Below are positions 8,171 to 17,685 of a DNA stretch of 54,713 nt, piece after piece. The position numbers and the translations under genes were made by a program. Under the pieces are notes generated by a model. It saw nothing but the letters and a program-made list of their open reading frames with translations, had not been told where the DNA came from and did not search any database. Each line of letters begins with the position of its first letter. Position 1 is the first letter of the stretch. The stretch is taken from NCBI GenBank assembly GCA_043778625.1, contig JAYWFU010000134.1:1-54713 (forward strand), given 5' to 3'. Source of the DNA: JACMRI01 sp043778625. GTDB lineage: Bacteria > Bacteroidota > Bacteroidia > UBA4408.

Positions 8171-10921
8171 ATGAAAAAAATATACTCATTACTAGTTAGC
8201 TTATGTTTGCTAACAAATATAGTTAATGCACAAACTACTGTTACACAAACTATAAACTATTCAGGCTTCCAAAGCTGTGGAGGATGTACAGTATGCGGTG
8301 CTGATTATTGGTGTATAAACACTCCTAATAGTTATTGTGGAAACACAGCACCTTGTGATTCAAAAGTGTTTTTTGACCCCGTACCTGCGGGTAAACTAAT
8401 TACTAATATTCAAATTAATTATTGGACAGGTGGTTGTTATGGAGAGGTTATTAATGCAGATATAAATGGACAGCCTTATCCTGCTGTAAATGAAGCAAAT
8501 ACTGGTTGCTTATGTGGTAATGCACCATGTGGTTTGTCGGCATCTACTTCAAACACATACCCTTGCGGAATACCAGCTTATAATTATGGTGCAAATAATA
8601 CCTTACAATTATGTACAGGCATAGGTGTTTGTGTAAATAGAATTGAGTTAGTAATTACTTACGTTAATCCAGATGTTATTAATCCTATTATTAACGCAAG
8701 TGGGCCGCTCACTTTTTGCCAAGGCGACAGCGTTACGCTAGATGTAGGCCCTGGTTATCCAGCATACTCGTGGTCTAACGGAGCTACAACACAAGATATT
8801 ACAGTAACAACGCCTGGCACATACACCTGTACCGTAACTAGTACCACAGGTTGTAATACAGGTAATACTAGTGCCACAGTTACTATAAACACTACACCGC
8901 CAGCATTTACACCAACAGTAACTAATAATGGTACAATATGTTCAGGCAACACGGTAAGTATAACTGCACCTGCAACTGCTGGCGTTACTACTAATGTGTA
9001 TACCACACCCACTGGTGGTAGCCCAATAGGTACAGTTAATTTTACTAGCCCAGTGCTAAATACAAATACTACCTATTATTTTGAAACGGTAAGCTCCGCA
9101 GGCTGTTTCTCTAGCCCTACTCGCGATGTGGTAAATATTACCGTTAATCCAACACCTGCTCCCACTATCACTGCTACTACTACCACTGTATGCAGTGGCT
9201 CTACGGGTACTTACACAACGTCTAACACTGGTGGTACATTAGTATGGACAGTTACAGGAGGAACTATTAGTAGCGGGCAAGGAACTATGGCTATTGATGT
9301 ACTATGGGGCAATAGTGGTACAGGTACAGTAATGGTAGAGGAAACAAATACATTTGGCTGTAAAGATACTAACCTAGTAAATATTACGATTAATACCACG
9401 CCTTCAAAATTTCAAACGGCAGGCATTACCAACACAATATGCGCAGGTAACAACCTAGTAATAGGTACAGCTATTGCAGGTGTAACTACTAGCGTGTACG
9501 CCACGCCAACAGGAGGCACAGCATTAGGTACAATTAGTTTTACAACACCTATACTAAATACAACTACCACTTATTATTTTGAAACTGTAAGTACTCAAGG
9601 CTGTTTTGCGTCTACCACGCGTGATAGTCTGTTAATAACAGTTAATCCATTACCTACAGTGCCAGTTATTACTACATCAACAAGCAATGATAGTATATGT
9701 ATTGGTTTAACTGATTCAATAAAAACTAATCCAGTATCTGGCGTGGTCACTACGGTGTATAGCGTTCCTACAGGTGGGGTAGCTATTGGTACACTTAACT
9801 ATCAAACTCCACCAATTGTAGCAAATGTTACTTACTATTTTGAAACAAAAATAATAAGTAGCGGTTGTTTATCAAAAACAATACGCGATAGCTTAACAAT
9901 TGTTGCATTACCTCGCCCTGCCAAAAGCATACTAACTCTAACACCTAATGACTCATTATGTATGGGCGACAGTGTACAGCTTAAAAGCACTACCAACGCT
10001 CCTAATACTATAAAATGGTATGCTAGTAATAATGGCGGAGTGAATTTAGGTAAAGATAGTATTTACGTTAGCCCAGCACAAACTCAGCACTATTATGCTG
10101 AAGTTAAAAATATACTCGGTTGTAAATCAAGTGAGATTAGAGACTCTATACTTATAACCGTATTACCATTACCTAATACTCCAATTATTACTGCTAATGT
10201 TAAGCCTATTTGCGAAACTGACTCTATAGTACTATACGCAAGTATAACACCGTCTACATCAACTATTTACTGGTTAACTAGCACTATGTGGAAAGATACA
10301 ATAGCTAAGGGTAGCGTATTTACATCGCCCAATTTAACCGCAAGTACTACTTATTATGTGGCTGCGCAAACTAACCAAAAATGCCGTGGTGGTTCATCAG
10401 CTTTTATTACTATACCTGTAATAGTTAAGCCACTACCGCATGGTACGATAACTACTAACGTAGCTAATAACACTACTTATGCAGGGCAGAGCGTAGTGTT
10501 TGAATGCACACCTAACACCTACGATATTTACAAATGGTATATTGATGCCAACAAAGTGTATGAAGGAGGGTACTATTACGAAACACAAGACGTACAAAAT
10601 GAGCAAAATATAAAAGTACAAATGATACTTAATGGGTGTGAAAATTGGGCTGACAACAAGATAACTATGACTGTACAATCGGCCAGTAACGCATTTACAC
10701 CTAATGGTGATGGTAAAAATGATTTGTTTTTAAAAGGATTAGATTTAACAATATTTAACCGTTGGGGGCAAGTGTTGTACATTGGTAAAGATGGCTGGGA
10801 TGGCAAGTACAACGGAGCTACAGTGAGCCCAGGTACTTATTTTTACATTGTTAAAACTACTAAAAAAAGCTCGGCTGAAGTAACTGAAAAAAGTGGTGCA
10901 CTTACTCTAATACTTGATTAG
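8171..10921 (+). CDS. Giant Ig-like repeat surface protein with type B T9SS sorting domain
   Basis: 916 residues. The signal peptide ends at VNAQ (about residue 21). Residues 25-170 form a Cys-rich domain (CGGCTVCG, CGNTAPC, CLCGNAPCG) ending in a beta strand region. Several Ig-like repeats of roughly 80-100 residues follow, marked by recurring TYYFETVS and VTTxVYxTPTGG blocks and by repeat boundaries of the form VNPxPxxPxI. The C-terminal ~80 residues are the gliding-motility-type sorting domain (NAFTPNGDGKNDLFLKG, IFNRWGQVLY, DGWDGKYNG, PGTYFY), i.e. a T9SS type B signal. The architecture points to an adhesin or surface-layer-like protein; ligand unknown. Paralogue of the 11018 gene. Confidence 0.88.
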   Translation: MKKIYSLLVSLCLLTNIVNAQTTVTQTINYSGFQSCGGCTVCGADYWCINTPNSYCGNTAPCDSKVFFDPVPAGKLITNIQINYWTGGCYGEVINADINGQPYPAVNEANTGCLCGNAPCGLSASTSNTYPCGIPAYNYGANNTLQLCTGIGVCVNRIELVITYVNPDVINPIINASGPLTFCQGDSVTLDVGPGYPAYSWSNGATTQDITVTTPGTYTCTVTSTTGCNTGNTSATVTINTTPPAFTPTVTNNGTICSGNTVSITAPATAGVTTNVYTTPTGGSPIGTVNFTSPVLNTNTTYYFETVSSAGCFSSPTRDVVNITVNPTPAPTITATTTTVCSGSTGTYTTSNTGGTLVWTVTGGTISSGQGTMAIDVLWGNSGTGTVMVEETNTFGCKDTNLVNITINTTPSKFQTAGITNTICAGNNLVIGTAIAGVTTSVYATPTGGTALGTISFTTPILNTTTTYYFETVSTQGCFASTTRDSLLITVNPLPTVPVITTSTSNDSICIGLTDSIKTNPVSGVVTTVYSVPTGGVAIGTLNYQTPPIVANVTYYFETKIISSGCLSKTIRDSLTIVALPRPAKSILTLTPNDSLCMGDSVQLKSTTNAPNTIKWYASNNGGVNLGKDSIYVSPAQTQHYYAEVKNILGCKSSEIRDSILITVLPLPNTPIITANVKPICETDSIVLYASITPSTSTIYWLTSTMWKDTIAKGSVFTSPNLTASTTYYVAAQTNQKCRGGSSAFITIPVIVKPLPHGTITTNVANNTTYAGQSVVFECTPNTYDIYKWYIDANKVYEGGYYYETQDVQNEQNIKVQMILNGCENWADNKITMTVQSASNAFTPNGDGKNDLFLKGLDLTIFNRWGQVLYIGKDGWDGKYNGATVSPGTYFYIVKTTKKSSAEVTEKSGALTLILD
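9150..10921 (+). repeat. Long direct repeat, copy 1 (with 12653-14422)
   Basis: The 3' two-thirds of this gene closely matches the 3' half of the next gene at DNA level. Long stretches are almost identical, for example the segment around 9655-9740 against 13150-13240, and the sorting domain at 10690-10920 against 14190-14420. Boundaries are approximate. Confidence 0.8.
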
Positions 10922-11017
10922 TTTAAAAATTAATCTTGTGTTATAATCTCACAATTAATTAATATCGGTTACATCTACTTTTTTATTTGAGTATTAGTAC
11001 ATCTAAAATTTAATATT

Positions 11018-14000
11018 ATGAAAACATTTACTCTTTTTTTATCGTTCGTATTTTTAGTTTTATTTAGTGCAACTGCGCAAACTCAACACCATTCAAAAAC
11101 AGCTGGTGCTCCATTTAAATTTTCTGGAACTTTTGGCATACCTCAACTAAACTATAGTGGAGTGATGCGTGCCAGTATACCTATAAAACAGGTAATGAAG
11201 GAATGCACTTTTTTTGGTGGAGATTCCTTAAATGGTTTTAATTTCTCAGCAATAGAAGATAATTTAAAAGCTAATAATTTTAATTTATACATTGAATACA
11301 AAAACATGATGCGTAGAGCGCAAAATGATTTTGTAAGTAAAAAATATAATATAACTATTCCAACTACAAGTAATTCTAATTTAGCAAATACTCGTAGTGG
11401 AAACCATCAACACAATACAACTTTAAATAGTGCTTGTACTAATTTGGATTTTGAAGATGGTAATTTTGGAAACTGGACATTGAGCTCAGGTTATAATACT
11501 AACTCAAATGGAAATTTAACAATTGCTGGTGCGGGTACATCTAATGTTAATCAAGATATATATGATTGTTCTGATATTAATTTAATTACTGCTGCTTACG
11601 GTAATGAACCCGTAGGTAACTTTCCGGGAGTTGATCCTAATGGAGGTACTACTTCAGCTCGCTTGGGTGGTTTTTCAATTAATATATCTGATGGATATTT
11701 TACAAATTGTGCTGGATTTCATTGGCAAAACGGTCAGTATTCCAATGGAGAAATATTAGAACAAACATTTTTGGTAAGCGCAAGTAACGCACTTGTTTCG
11801 TATGATTATGCAGTAATATTAAATGATGGAGGACATGGTAATGGACAGCAACCTTACTTTCATGTGTTTGTTAAAGACGCAACTACTGGTGCGGTTTTAT
11901 CAAGTTGTAATGAATTTTTTGTACAAGCTGTTGCAGGCTCGGCTCCAGCCGGATTTACTAACTCAGGCTTGGTAAATACTAGTGATGGAGCTCCGTTTTA
12001 TTTTCAAAATTGGAAATCGAGCAGTGTAAATTTAACTCCATACATTGGTCAAAACATTAAACTCCAATTTGTAGCTGCTGGTTGCAGCGCTGGCGCACAT
12101 CCCGGATGGGCTTATGTAGATGCTACCTGTGGCTTTGCTGAACTTACCCTAGCTAATTTAAATCCATGCGTGGGCACAACTACAACATTAACCGCCCCAG
12201 CAGTGGCAGGAGGTACGTACTCTTGGAGTGGACCTGCAGGCGGTATAGTAGGCGCAACCACTAATCAAGTAATTACAATTAATCAATCAGGTACATACAT
12301 CGCTACAGTAACTCCTGTTCAAGGTGCAGGATGCGCATACACAATATCACGTACGGTTACATTTATTAATTCTACTATCACTATTAATACTATCAATAGC
12401 ACCAATTGTAGCGATGCTAATGTAAATTTAACTCTTGCAAGCAGTGTCTCATCTAACTACACTTGGGTAGCAACAGATAATGTAAACACAGCAGGAGAAA
12501 GTTTAACAAACCAAGCTGGCGGAATAATAACGGATGTTATAACAAACACATCTACTTCACCTCAAATTGTTACCTATAACGTTACGCCTACTGATGTTTC
12601 TACAGGTTGCATTGGAACTACACAATCTGTTAATATTACTATTAATCCTAAACCACAACCTAAAATAACTGCTGTAACTACTACATCATGTAGTGGTGCA
12701 AATAGTAGTTACAGTGCCACAATTGGTTCTGGCAGTACTTTGATATGGACTGTAACAGGAGGCAGTATTACCAATGGACAAGGAACTGCCTCTGTAAATG
12801 TATTATGGGGTAACGGTGGTGTAGGTACAGTAATAGTGGAAGAAACAAACAGCTTTGGTTGTAAAGATACTAGCATTGTTAATATCACCATTAACAATAC
12901 TCCTGCAAAGTTTCAAACAGCTGGTATTACTGACACAATATGTGCAGGGAATAAAATAATAATGGGTACAGCTATTGCTGGTGTAACCACAAGTGTGTTT
13001 ACTACTCCAATAGGAGGTACAGCATTGGGTACTATTAATTTTACAACACCTGTATTAAATACCACCACTACTTATTATTTTGAAACAGTAAGCACCCAAG
13101 GCTGTTTTGCCTCTATTACGCGCGATAGTATAGTAATAACAGTTAATCCATTACCTACAGTACCAGTCATTACTACGTCAACACCTAATGATAGTATATG
13201 TATTGGTTTAACTGATTCAATAAAAACTACTCCTATACCTGGTGTTGTAACTACTGTGTACAGTGCGCCTACAGGAGGTGTGGCTATTGGTACACTTAAC
13301 TATCAAACGGCACCAATTGTAGCTAACACTACTTATTATTTTGAAACAAAAACAATAAGTAGCAGTTGTTTATCAAAAACAACACGAGATAGTTTAACAA
13401 TTGTAGCATTGCCCCGCCCCGCCAAAAGCATATTAAGTGTAACGCCCAACGACTCGTTATGCTTGGGCGATAGTGTACAGCTTAAAAGCACCACTAACGC
13501 ACCTAATACTGTAAAATGGTATGCTAGTAATAAATCAGCAATTAGTTTAGGAACAGATAACATATATGTTACCCCTATGGTAAATCAGTATTATTATGCA
13601 GAAGTTAAAAATACTTTAGGCTGTAAAGCCAGTGAAATTAAAGATTCCGTACAGGTAATTTTATACGAATTAGCCAGTATACCTAAACTTACAACTAGTA
13701 CAAAACCAATATGCGAGGGTGATTCTATAGTGTTAAAGGCAAATGTAACACCAGCATCGTCAACTATTTACTGGTTAAGTACTCCATCATGGGCTGATAC
13801 TATAGTTAAAGGAAGCACATTTACATCTCCTAATTTAACCACAAATACCACCTACTATATAGTAACCAAAACCAAAGATAATTGCCGCACTTTGCCTAAC
13901 GCTTTTTACGCTATACCAGTAATTGTAAAACCATTGCCACATGGCACTATTACATCTAACGCCCCCAATAATATATCATACGTTGGACAAAATATTATTT

Positions 14001-14422
14001 TTGAATGTAATCCAGCAACTTATGATGTATATACTTGGTATGCCAATACAAAAGAGTTACTTGTAGGCGGCCATACCTTTGAAACCCAAGATATACAAAA
14101 CGACGATATTGTTAAGGTTAAAATTAGAGCAAATGGTTGTGAAAATTGGGCGGACACCGAATTGAAATTTATCATAAAATCGAACAGTAACGCGTTTACG
14201 CCAAATGGTGATGGTAAGAATGATTTGTTTTTAAAAGGATTAGATTTAACGATATTTAACCGCTGGGGGCAAGTGTTGTACATTGGTAAAGATGGCTGGG
14301 ATGGTAAGTTTAATGGAGCCTTAGTAAGCCCAGGTACTTATTTTTACAGTATAAAAACAATAAAGTCGGGCTCAACTGACGTAACTGAAAAAAGTGGTGC
14401 ACTTACTCTAATACTTGATTAA
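11018..14422 (+). CDS. Giant surface protein with jelly-roll-like N-domain, Ig repeats and type B T9SS sorting domain
   Basis: 1134 residues, signal peptide to about residue 20 (SATAQ). Residues ~140-375 form a domain absent from the paralogue at 8171, beginning CTNLDFEDGNFGNWTL and ending PGWAYVDATCGFAEL. This pattern is seen in secreted carbohydrate-binding or MAM-like beta-sandwich domains of T9SS cargo. From about residue 545 onward it parallels the 8171 protein repeat by repeat, and it ends with the same sorting domain (NAFTPNGDGKNDLFLKG, FNRWGQVLY). Possibly its own promoter lies just upstream (TTTATTTG at 10982-10989, imperfect). Likely a surface adhesin; ligand unknown. Confidence 0.88.
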   Translation: MKTFTLFLSFVFLVLFSATAQTQHHSKTAGAPFKFSGTFGIPQLNYSGVMRASIPIKQVMKECTFFGGDSLNGFNFSAIEDNLKANNFNLYIEYKNMMRRAQNDFVSKKYNITIPTTSNSNLANTRSGNHQHNTTLNSACTNLDFEDGNFGNWTLSSGYNTNSNGNLTIAGAGTSNVNQDIYDCSDINLITAAYGNEPVGNFPGVDPNGGTTSARLGGFSINISDGYFTNCAGFHWQNGQYSNGEILEQTFLVSASNALVSYDYAVILNDGGHGNGQQPYFHVFVKDATTGAVLSSCNEFFVQAVAGSAPAGFTNSGLVNTSDGAPFYFQNWKSSSVNLTPYIGQNIKLQFVAAGCSAGAHPGWAYVDATCGFAELTLANLNPCVGTTTTLTAPAVAGGTYSWSGPAGGIVGATTNQVITINQSGTYIATVTPVQGAGCAYTISRTVTFINSTITINTINSTNCSDANVNLTLASSVSSNYTWVATDNVNTAGESLTNQAGGIITDVITNTSTSPQIVTYNVTPTDVSTGCIGTTQSVNITINPKPQPKITAVTTTSCSGANSSYSATIGSGSTLIWTVTGGSITNGQGTASVNVLWGNGGVGTVIVEETNSFGCKDTSIVNITINNTPAKFQTAGITDTICAGNKIIMGTAIAGVTTSVFTTPIGGTALGTINFTTPVLNTTTTYYFETVSTQGCFASITRDSIVITVNPLPTVPVITTSTPNDSICIGLTDSIKTTPIPGVVTTVYSAPTGGVAIGTLNYQTAPIVANTTYYFETKTISSSCLSKTTRDSLTIVALPRPAKSILSVTPNDSLCLGDSVQLKSTTNAPNTVKWYASNKSAISLGTDNIYVTPMVNQYYYAEVKNTLGCKASEIKDSVQVILYELASIPKLTTSTKPICEGDSIVLKANVTPASSTIYWLSTPSWADTIVKGSTFTSPNLTTNTTYYIVTKTKDNCRTLPNAFYAIPVIVKPLPHGTITSNAPNNISYVGQNIIFECNPATYDVYTWYANTKELLVGGHTFETQDIQNDDIVKVKIRANGCENWADTELKFIIKSNSNAFTPNGDGKNDLFLKGLDLTIFNRWGQVLYIGKDGWDGKFNGALVSPGTYFYSIKTIKSGSTDVTEKSGALTLILD
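12653..14422 (+). repeat. Long direct repeat, copy 2 (with 9150-10921)
   Basis: Partner of the repeat inside the 8171 gene. The high nucleotide identity, including synonymous positions, suggests recent duplication or continuing gene conversion. Confidence 0.8.
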
Positions 14423-14436
14423 CAAATGTTTTAACA

Positions 14437-14480
14437 AATAGTGTCGCCGTATAATTATATAATTATGCGGCGACACTATT
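14437..14480 (+). terminator. Strong hairpin terminator after the giant surface genes
   Basis: A perfect 13-bp GC-containing stem (14437-14449 with 14468-14480, AATAGTGTCGCCG and its complement), with an inner AT-rich partly paired region, followed by TTTATAT. It separates the surface gene from nuoI. Confidence 0.85.
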
Positions 14481-14511
14481 TTATATCAATTTACAGCAAT
14501 CTAATTGGGCA

Positions 14512-14530
14512 AATATTCCTTTGGAATATT
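14512..14530 (+). promoter_or_regulatory. Operator-like inverted repeat over the nuoI promoter
   Basis: AATATTCC (14512-14519) and GGAATATT (14523-14530) are perfect complements around a TTT. The centre coincides with the -33 element, so a bound dimeric repressor would block the promoter. The binding protein is unknown. Confidence 0.45.
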
Positions 14531-14551
14531 ACTAGGTATTCGTTACTTTTG
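14520..14551 (+). promoter_or_regulatory. Bacteroidota promoter of nuoIJK
   Basis: TTTG (14520-14523), 20-base spacer, TACTTTTG (14544-14551), followed 44 bases later by the nuoI ATG. Its presence shows that nuoI starts its own transcript here and is not the tail of a longer nuo operon. Confidence 0.7.
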
Positions 14552-14595
14552 GTACGTATTAAAATTTTAATTTAATTAAACAAAGTTATACTAAC

Positions 14596-15201
14596 ATGAA
14601 GCTTACTAATCGTTCCAAAATAGTTTCAAATAAAGAAATGACACTTAGCGAAAAGCTATATGTGCCAGCCATTGCAAGTGGTATGGCTACTACCATAAAA
14701 CATTTGTTTAAAAAGAAAGTTACTGTACAATACCCTGAAGAACAACGCCCTATGGCACCCGTGTATCGTGGGCAACACGTACTAAAAATTGATGATGCTG
14801 GCGCTGAACGTTGCACCGCTTGTGGTATGTGTGCCGTAGCCTGCCCTGCCGAAGCCATAACTATGCAAAGTGCCGAGCGTAAAAAAGGAGAAGAAAAACT
14901 ATATCGTGAAGAAAAATATGCTGCCACCTACGAAATAAATATGCTCCGCTGTATATTTTGTGGGCTATGCGAAGACGCTTGTCCTAAGGAAGCTATATTT
15001 TTAACCGACCGTATTGTAGATACTGAATACAACCGCAAAAACTTTATTTACGGCAAAGATAAGCTGGTAGAAACCATGGAGAATAGAGTTGATGTAACTA
15101 ACCGCCAAACTAACAATGTAGAGAAATTTAAGCTACAACAAGGCACTAAGCACAACCAATTATTTGATGCCAACAAACCAACAAACAATAACCAACATTA
15201 A
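14596..15201 (+). CDS. nuoI: NADH-quinone oxidoreductase subunit I
   Basis: Peripheral-arm subunit of respiratory complex I carrying clusters N6a and N6b, which pass electrons towards the quinone site. Two 4Fe-4S ferredoxin motifs are complete: CTACGMCAVACPAEAI and CIFCGLCEDACPKEAI. 201 residues, somewhat longer than many NuoI because of a hydrophilic Asn/Gln-rich C-terminus after the last cluster. First of a three-gene unit with nuoJ and nuoK; the remaining complex I subunits are not in the window on either side. Confidence 0.96.
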   Translation: MKLTNRSKIVSNKEMTLSEKLYVPAIASGMATTIKHLFKKKVTVQYPEEQRPMAPVYRGQHVLKIDDAGAERCTACGMCAVACPAEAITMQSAERKKGEEKLYREEKYAATYEINMLRCIFCGLCEDACPKEAIFLTDRIVDTEYNRKNFIYGKDKLVETMENRVDVTNRQTNNVEKFKLQQGTKHNQLFDANKPTNNNQH

Positions 15202-15235
15202 TTTAGCACAACTACTATTTAATTAAATACATAAC

Positions 15236-15745
15236 ATGAGTACACTATTATTTTACATTTTTTCTTTATTTACTATTGTTAGTGCCTTAGGCGTAGTGGT
15301 GTCGCGTACACCTATTAACAGTATATTATCGTTAATCGCTACTTTCTTTTTTATTACATGCCATTACATATTATTAAATGCTCAGTTTTTGGGTATTGTA
15401 AATATTATAGTGTATGCAGGCGCTATTATGGTATTGTTTTTATTTACCATAATGTTACTTAATTTAAATAAAGATGCTGAGCCTCAACATAATAATTTAG
15501 TAAAAATAGGTGGCGTAGTGGCGTCGGGTATGTTAATGGTGGTATTGTTAAGTGCGTTTAAGCACACAGGTAACATCACCCACAACACACTAGCCGTGGT
15601 ACACGTAAATCAAGTGGGTTTGTTAGAAAATTTGGGTAAAACATTATTTACTAAATTTTTAGTGCCGTTTGAAATTTCGTCAGTACTATTTATTGCAGCC
15701 GTTGTAGGTGCAGTAGTATTAGGTAAAAAAGAAATTGGCGAATAA
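15236..15745 (+). CDS. nuoJ: NADH-quinone oxidoreductase subunit J
   Basis: Membrane subunit of complex I. 169 residues with five hydrophobic helices; the conserved ILNAQFLGIVNIIVYAGAIM region (helix III, containing the pi-bulge segment) and the following VLFLFTIMLLNL are clear. It begins 34 bases after nuoI and ends 38 bases before nuoK, consistent with one transcript. Confidence 0.95.
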   Translation: MSTLLFYIFSLFTIVSALGVVVSRTPINSILSLIATFFFITCHYILLNAQFLGIVNIIVYAGAIMVLFLFTIMLLNLNKDAEPQHNNLVKIGGVVASGMLMVVLLSAFKHTGNITHNTLAVVHVNQVGLLENLGKTLFTKFLVPFEISSVLFIAAVVGAVVLGKKEIGE

Positions 15746-15783
15746 TATATAATTATTAAACATAATTCATACACATACAATAC

Positions 15784-16137
15784 ATGAACTCGTTTTTAGC
15801 AACATTGCCCGCAGTACCCATTAACAGCTACTTAGCACTAAGTACTATATTATTTTGCATAGGTGCATTGGGCGTAATAATACGCCGTAATATTATAATA
15901 ATGCTCATGTGTATTGAGCTAATGCTTAACTCAGTAAACTTATTACTTACTGCATTTTCGTCGTTTAGAGGTGACCCTAACCTACATGCCACTAATGCTA
16001 ATGATGGGCAAGTATTTGTGTTTTTTATAATGGTGGTAGCCGCTGCCGAAGTTGCAGTAGGCCTAGGTATCATAGTAATGATATACCGCAATACGTTTAG
16101 CATAGATATTGATAGGCTGAGTGAACTAAAGAACTAG
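15784..16137 (+). CDS. nuoK: NADH-quinone oxidoreductase subunit K
   Basis: Small membrane subunit of complex I, homologous to MrpC antiporter subunits. 117 residues with three helices; two conserved acidic residues in the membrane are visible, in MLMCIELMLNSVNLLL and in the AAAEVAVGLGI segment. Slightly longer than E. coli NuoK (100 residues) because of a short N-terminal extension. Normally followed by nuoLMN, but here by an unrelated secreted protein. Confidence 0.95.
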   Translation: MNSFLATLPAVPINSYLALSTILFCIGALGVIIRRNIIIMLMCIELMLNSVNLLLTAFSSFRGDPNLHATNANDGQVFVFFIMVVAAAEVAVGLGIIVMIYRNTFSIDIDRLSELKN

Positions 16138-16212
16138 CACAAAACACAATGTATGTTGGTGCTTGTTTAATTAGTTTGTATCAATAATTAACTCAGTAAC
16201 CAACAACCCACA

Positions 16213-17604
16213 ATGAAATTAATAAAGTTAATACCGTTAGTACTACTACTGCTAGTAGCCAATGTTGCCACACAAGCACAACAAGCTGGCGCTAAAAAAA
16301 AAGCGTGGCCTACTACCCGAATTTTATTTTTGTTTGATGCTAGTAACAGTATGTACGGTACTTGGCAAACGGGTACTAAAATAGAAATTGCTAAAAAATT
16401 ATTTGCTAACTTATTAGATACCATAGGTCAGCGCAAGGATATAGAGTTGGGTTTGCGGGTATATGGGCATCAAAAACATTATCCACCACAAGATTGTGAT
16501 GATAGCAAGTTAGAAGTACCCATTGCTAAAAACAATGTAGAAAACATTAAAAAACGTATGCTTACTATTAAGCCCAATGGTACCACACCTATTGCGGCTA
16601 GTTTAGAACTAGCTGCAAACGATTTTGTTAAAAAAGAAAACACCAAAAATTTTATTGTACTAATTACCGATGGCGTAGAAGCCTGTGGTGGCGACCCTTG
16701 CGCAATATCAAAAGCATTGCAAGCACAAGACATTATTTTAAAACCATTTATTATAGGAATAGGTAACGAAACAGCCGAATTTAAAAAAGCATTTGATTGT
16801 GTGGGTACTTACTTTGATGCTACTGACGAAAAGAATTTTGTTAAAATTTTAAACATCATTATTACACAGGCAGTTACCAGTACATCGGTACAGGTTAATT
16901 TAATGGACGCTTACAACAAACCCAACGAAACCAACGTGGCTATGACATTTGTGGACGAAAATTCGGGCGCTGTTAAGTTTGATTACATGCACACTATTAA
17001 TAACCGTGGCGAACCAGATACAGTGATGCTTGACCCATCAACCACTTACAAATTAATAGTGCATACTATACCTGCTGTGGAAAAACGAGGCATTAAACTA
17101 AACATGGGACGCCACAACATAATACCAGTAGATTGTGGCAGAGGCGGGTTATTACTCAAATGCCAAGGTAATACATCGGAGTACAAAACACTGCAATACA
17201 TTGTGCGCAAAAACAACGAACTAACTACACTTAACGTACAGCAAGTTAATACGCCCGAAAAATATTTGGTAGGTAAATACGATTTAGAAGTATTTACACT
17301 GCCTCGTATTATAATTAAAGATGTGGTAGTATCGCAAAACAAGGTTACCACGGTAGAAATACCTCAACCCGGAATACTTAACATTAACAGCACCTCCACA
17401 GGGTATGGTTGCGTTTACCAACAACTTAAAAACGAACAAAAACTAGTATGTAACCTAAGCGAAATTGCACTACAAGAAAAATTAACCTTGCAACCGGGTA
17501 GCTACAAAATAGTGTATCGTCCACGTAATGCTCACGAAACTATATATACCGTTGAACGCGAATTTAAAATTGAAAGTGGCAGTTCGGTACAAGTAAAATT
17601 ATAA
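16213..17604 (+). CDS. Secreted von Willebrand factor A domain protein
   Basis: 463 residues. The signal peptide ends near ATQAQ (residue 23). A vWA domain spans about residues 36-225 with an intact metal-ion-dependent adhesion site: DASNS (D42, S44, S46), a Thr in KPNGTTPIA, and the acidic ITDGVEACGG. The Cys pair around GGDPC may be disulphide-linked. Residues 230-463 are beta-rich and look like repeated small sandwich domains. Proteins of this kind act as adhesins or assembly factors in the envelope. No partner gene (such as a MoxR ATPase) is adjacent. Function otherwise unknown. Confidence 0.82.
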   Translation: MKLIKLIPLVLLLLVANVATQAQQAGAKKKAWPTTRILFLFDASNSMYGTWQTGTKIEIAKKLFANLLDTIGQRKDIELGLRVYGHQKHYPPQDCDDSKLEVPIAKNNVENIKKRMLTIKPNGTTPIAASLELAANDFVKKENTKNFIVLITDGVEACGGDPCAISKALQAQDIILKPFIIGIGNETAEFKKAFDCVGTYFDATDEKNFVKILNIIITQAVTSTSVQVNLMDAYNKPNETNVAMTFVDENSGAVKFDYMHTINNRGEPDTVMLDPSTTYKLIVHTIPAVEKRGIKLNMGRHNIIPVDCGRGGLLLKCQGNTSEYKTLQYIVRKNNELTTLNVQQVNTPEKYLVGKYDLEVFTLPRIIIKDVVVSQNKVTTVEIPQPGILNINSTSTGYGCVYQQLKNEQKLVCNLSEIALQEKLTLQPGSYKIVYRPRNAHETIYTVEREFKIESGSSVQVKL

Positions 17605-17628
17605 CGCATTATATGTAGCATTTTAAAA

Positions 17629-17677
17629 TCTAATATCTAATATCTAACATCTAAATATCCTACATCTATAATCTAAC
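17629..17677. repeat. Degenerate 7-base tandem repeat (TCTAAYA)
   Basis: Seven consecutive units close to TCTAATA, including two identical copies at 17629-17642 and degenerate ones to 17677. It fills most of the 81-base gap before the transketolase gene, ending 8 bases before the ATG. Confidence 0.75.
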
Positions 17678-17685
17678 TACTTAAC

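Noticed and set aside
8171..14422. CRISPR array or satellite repeats
   Set aside because: The repetition is in translated Ig-like domains of about 80-100 residues, with no constant spacers.
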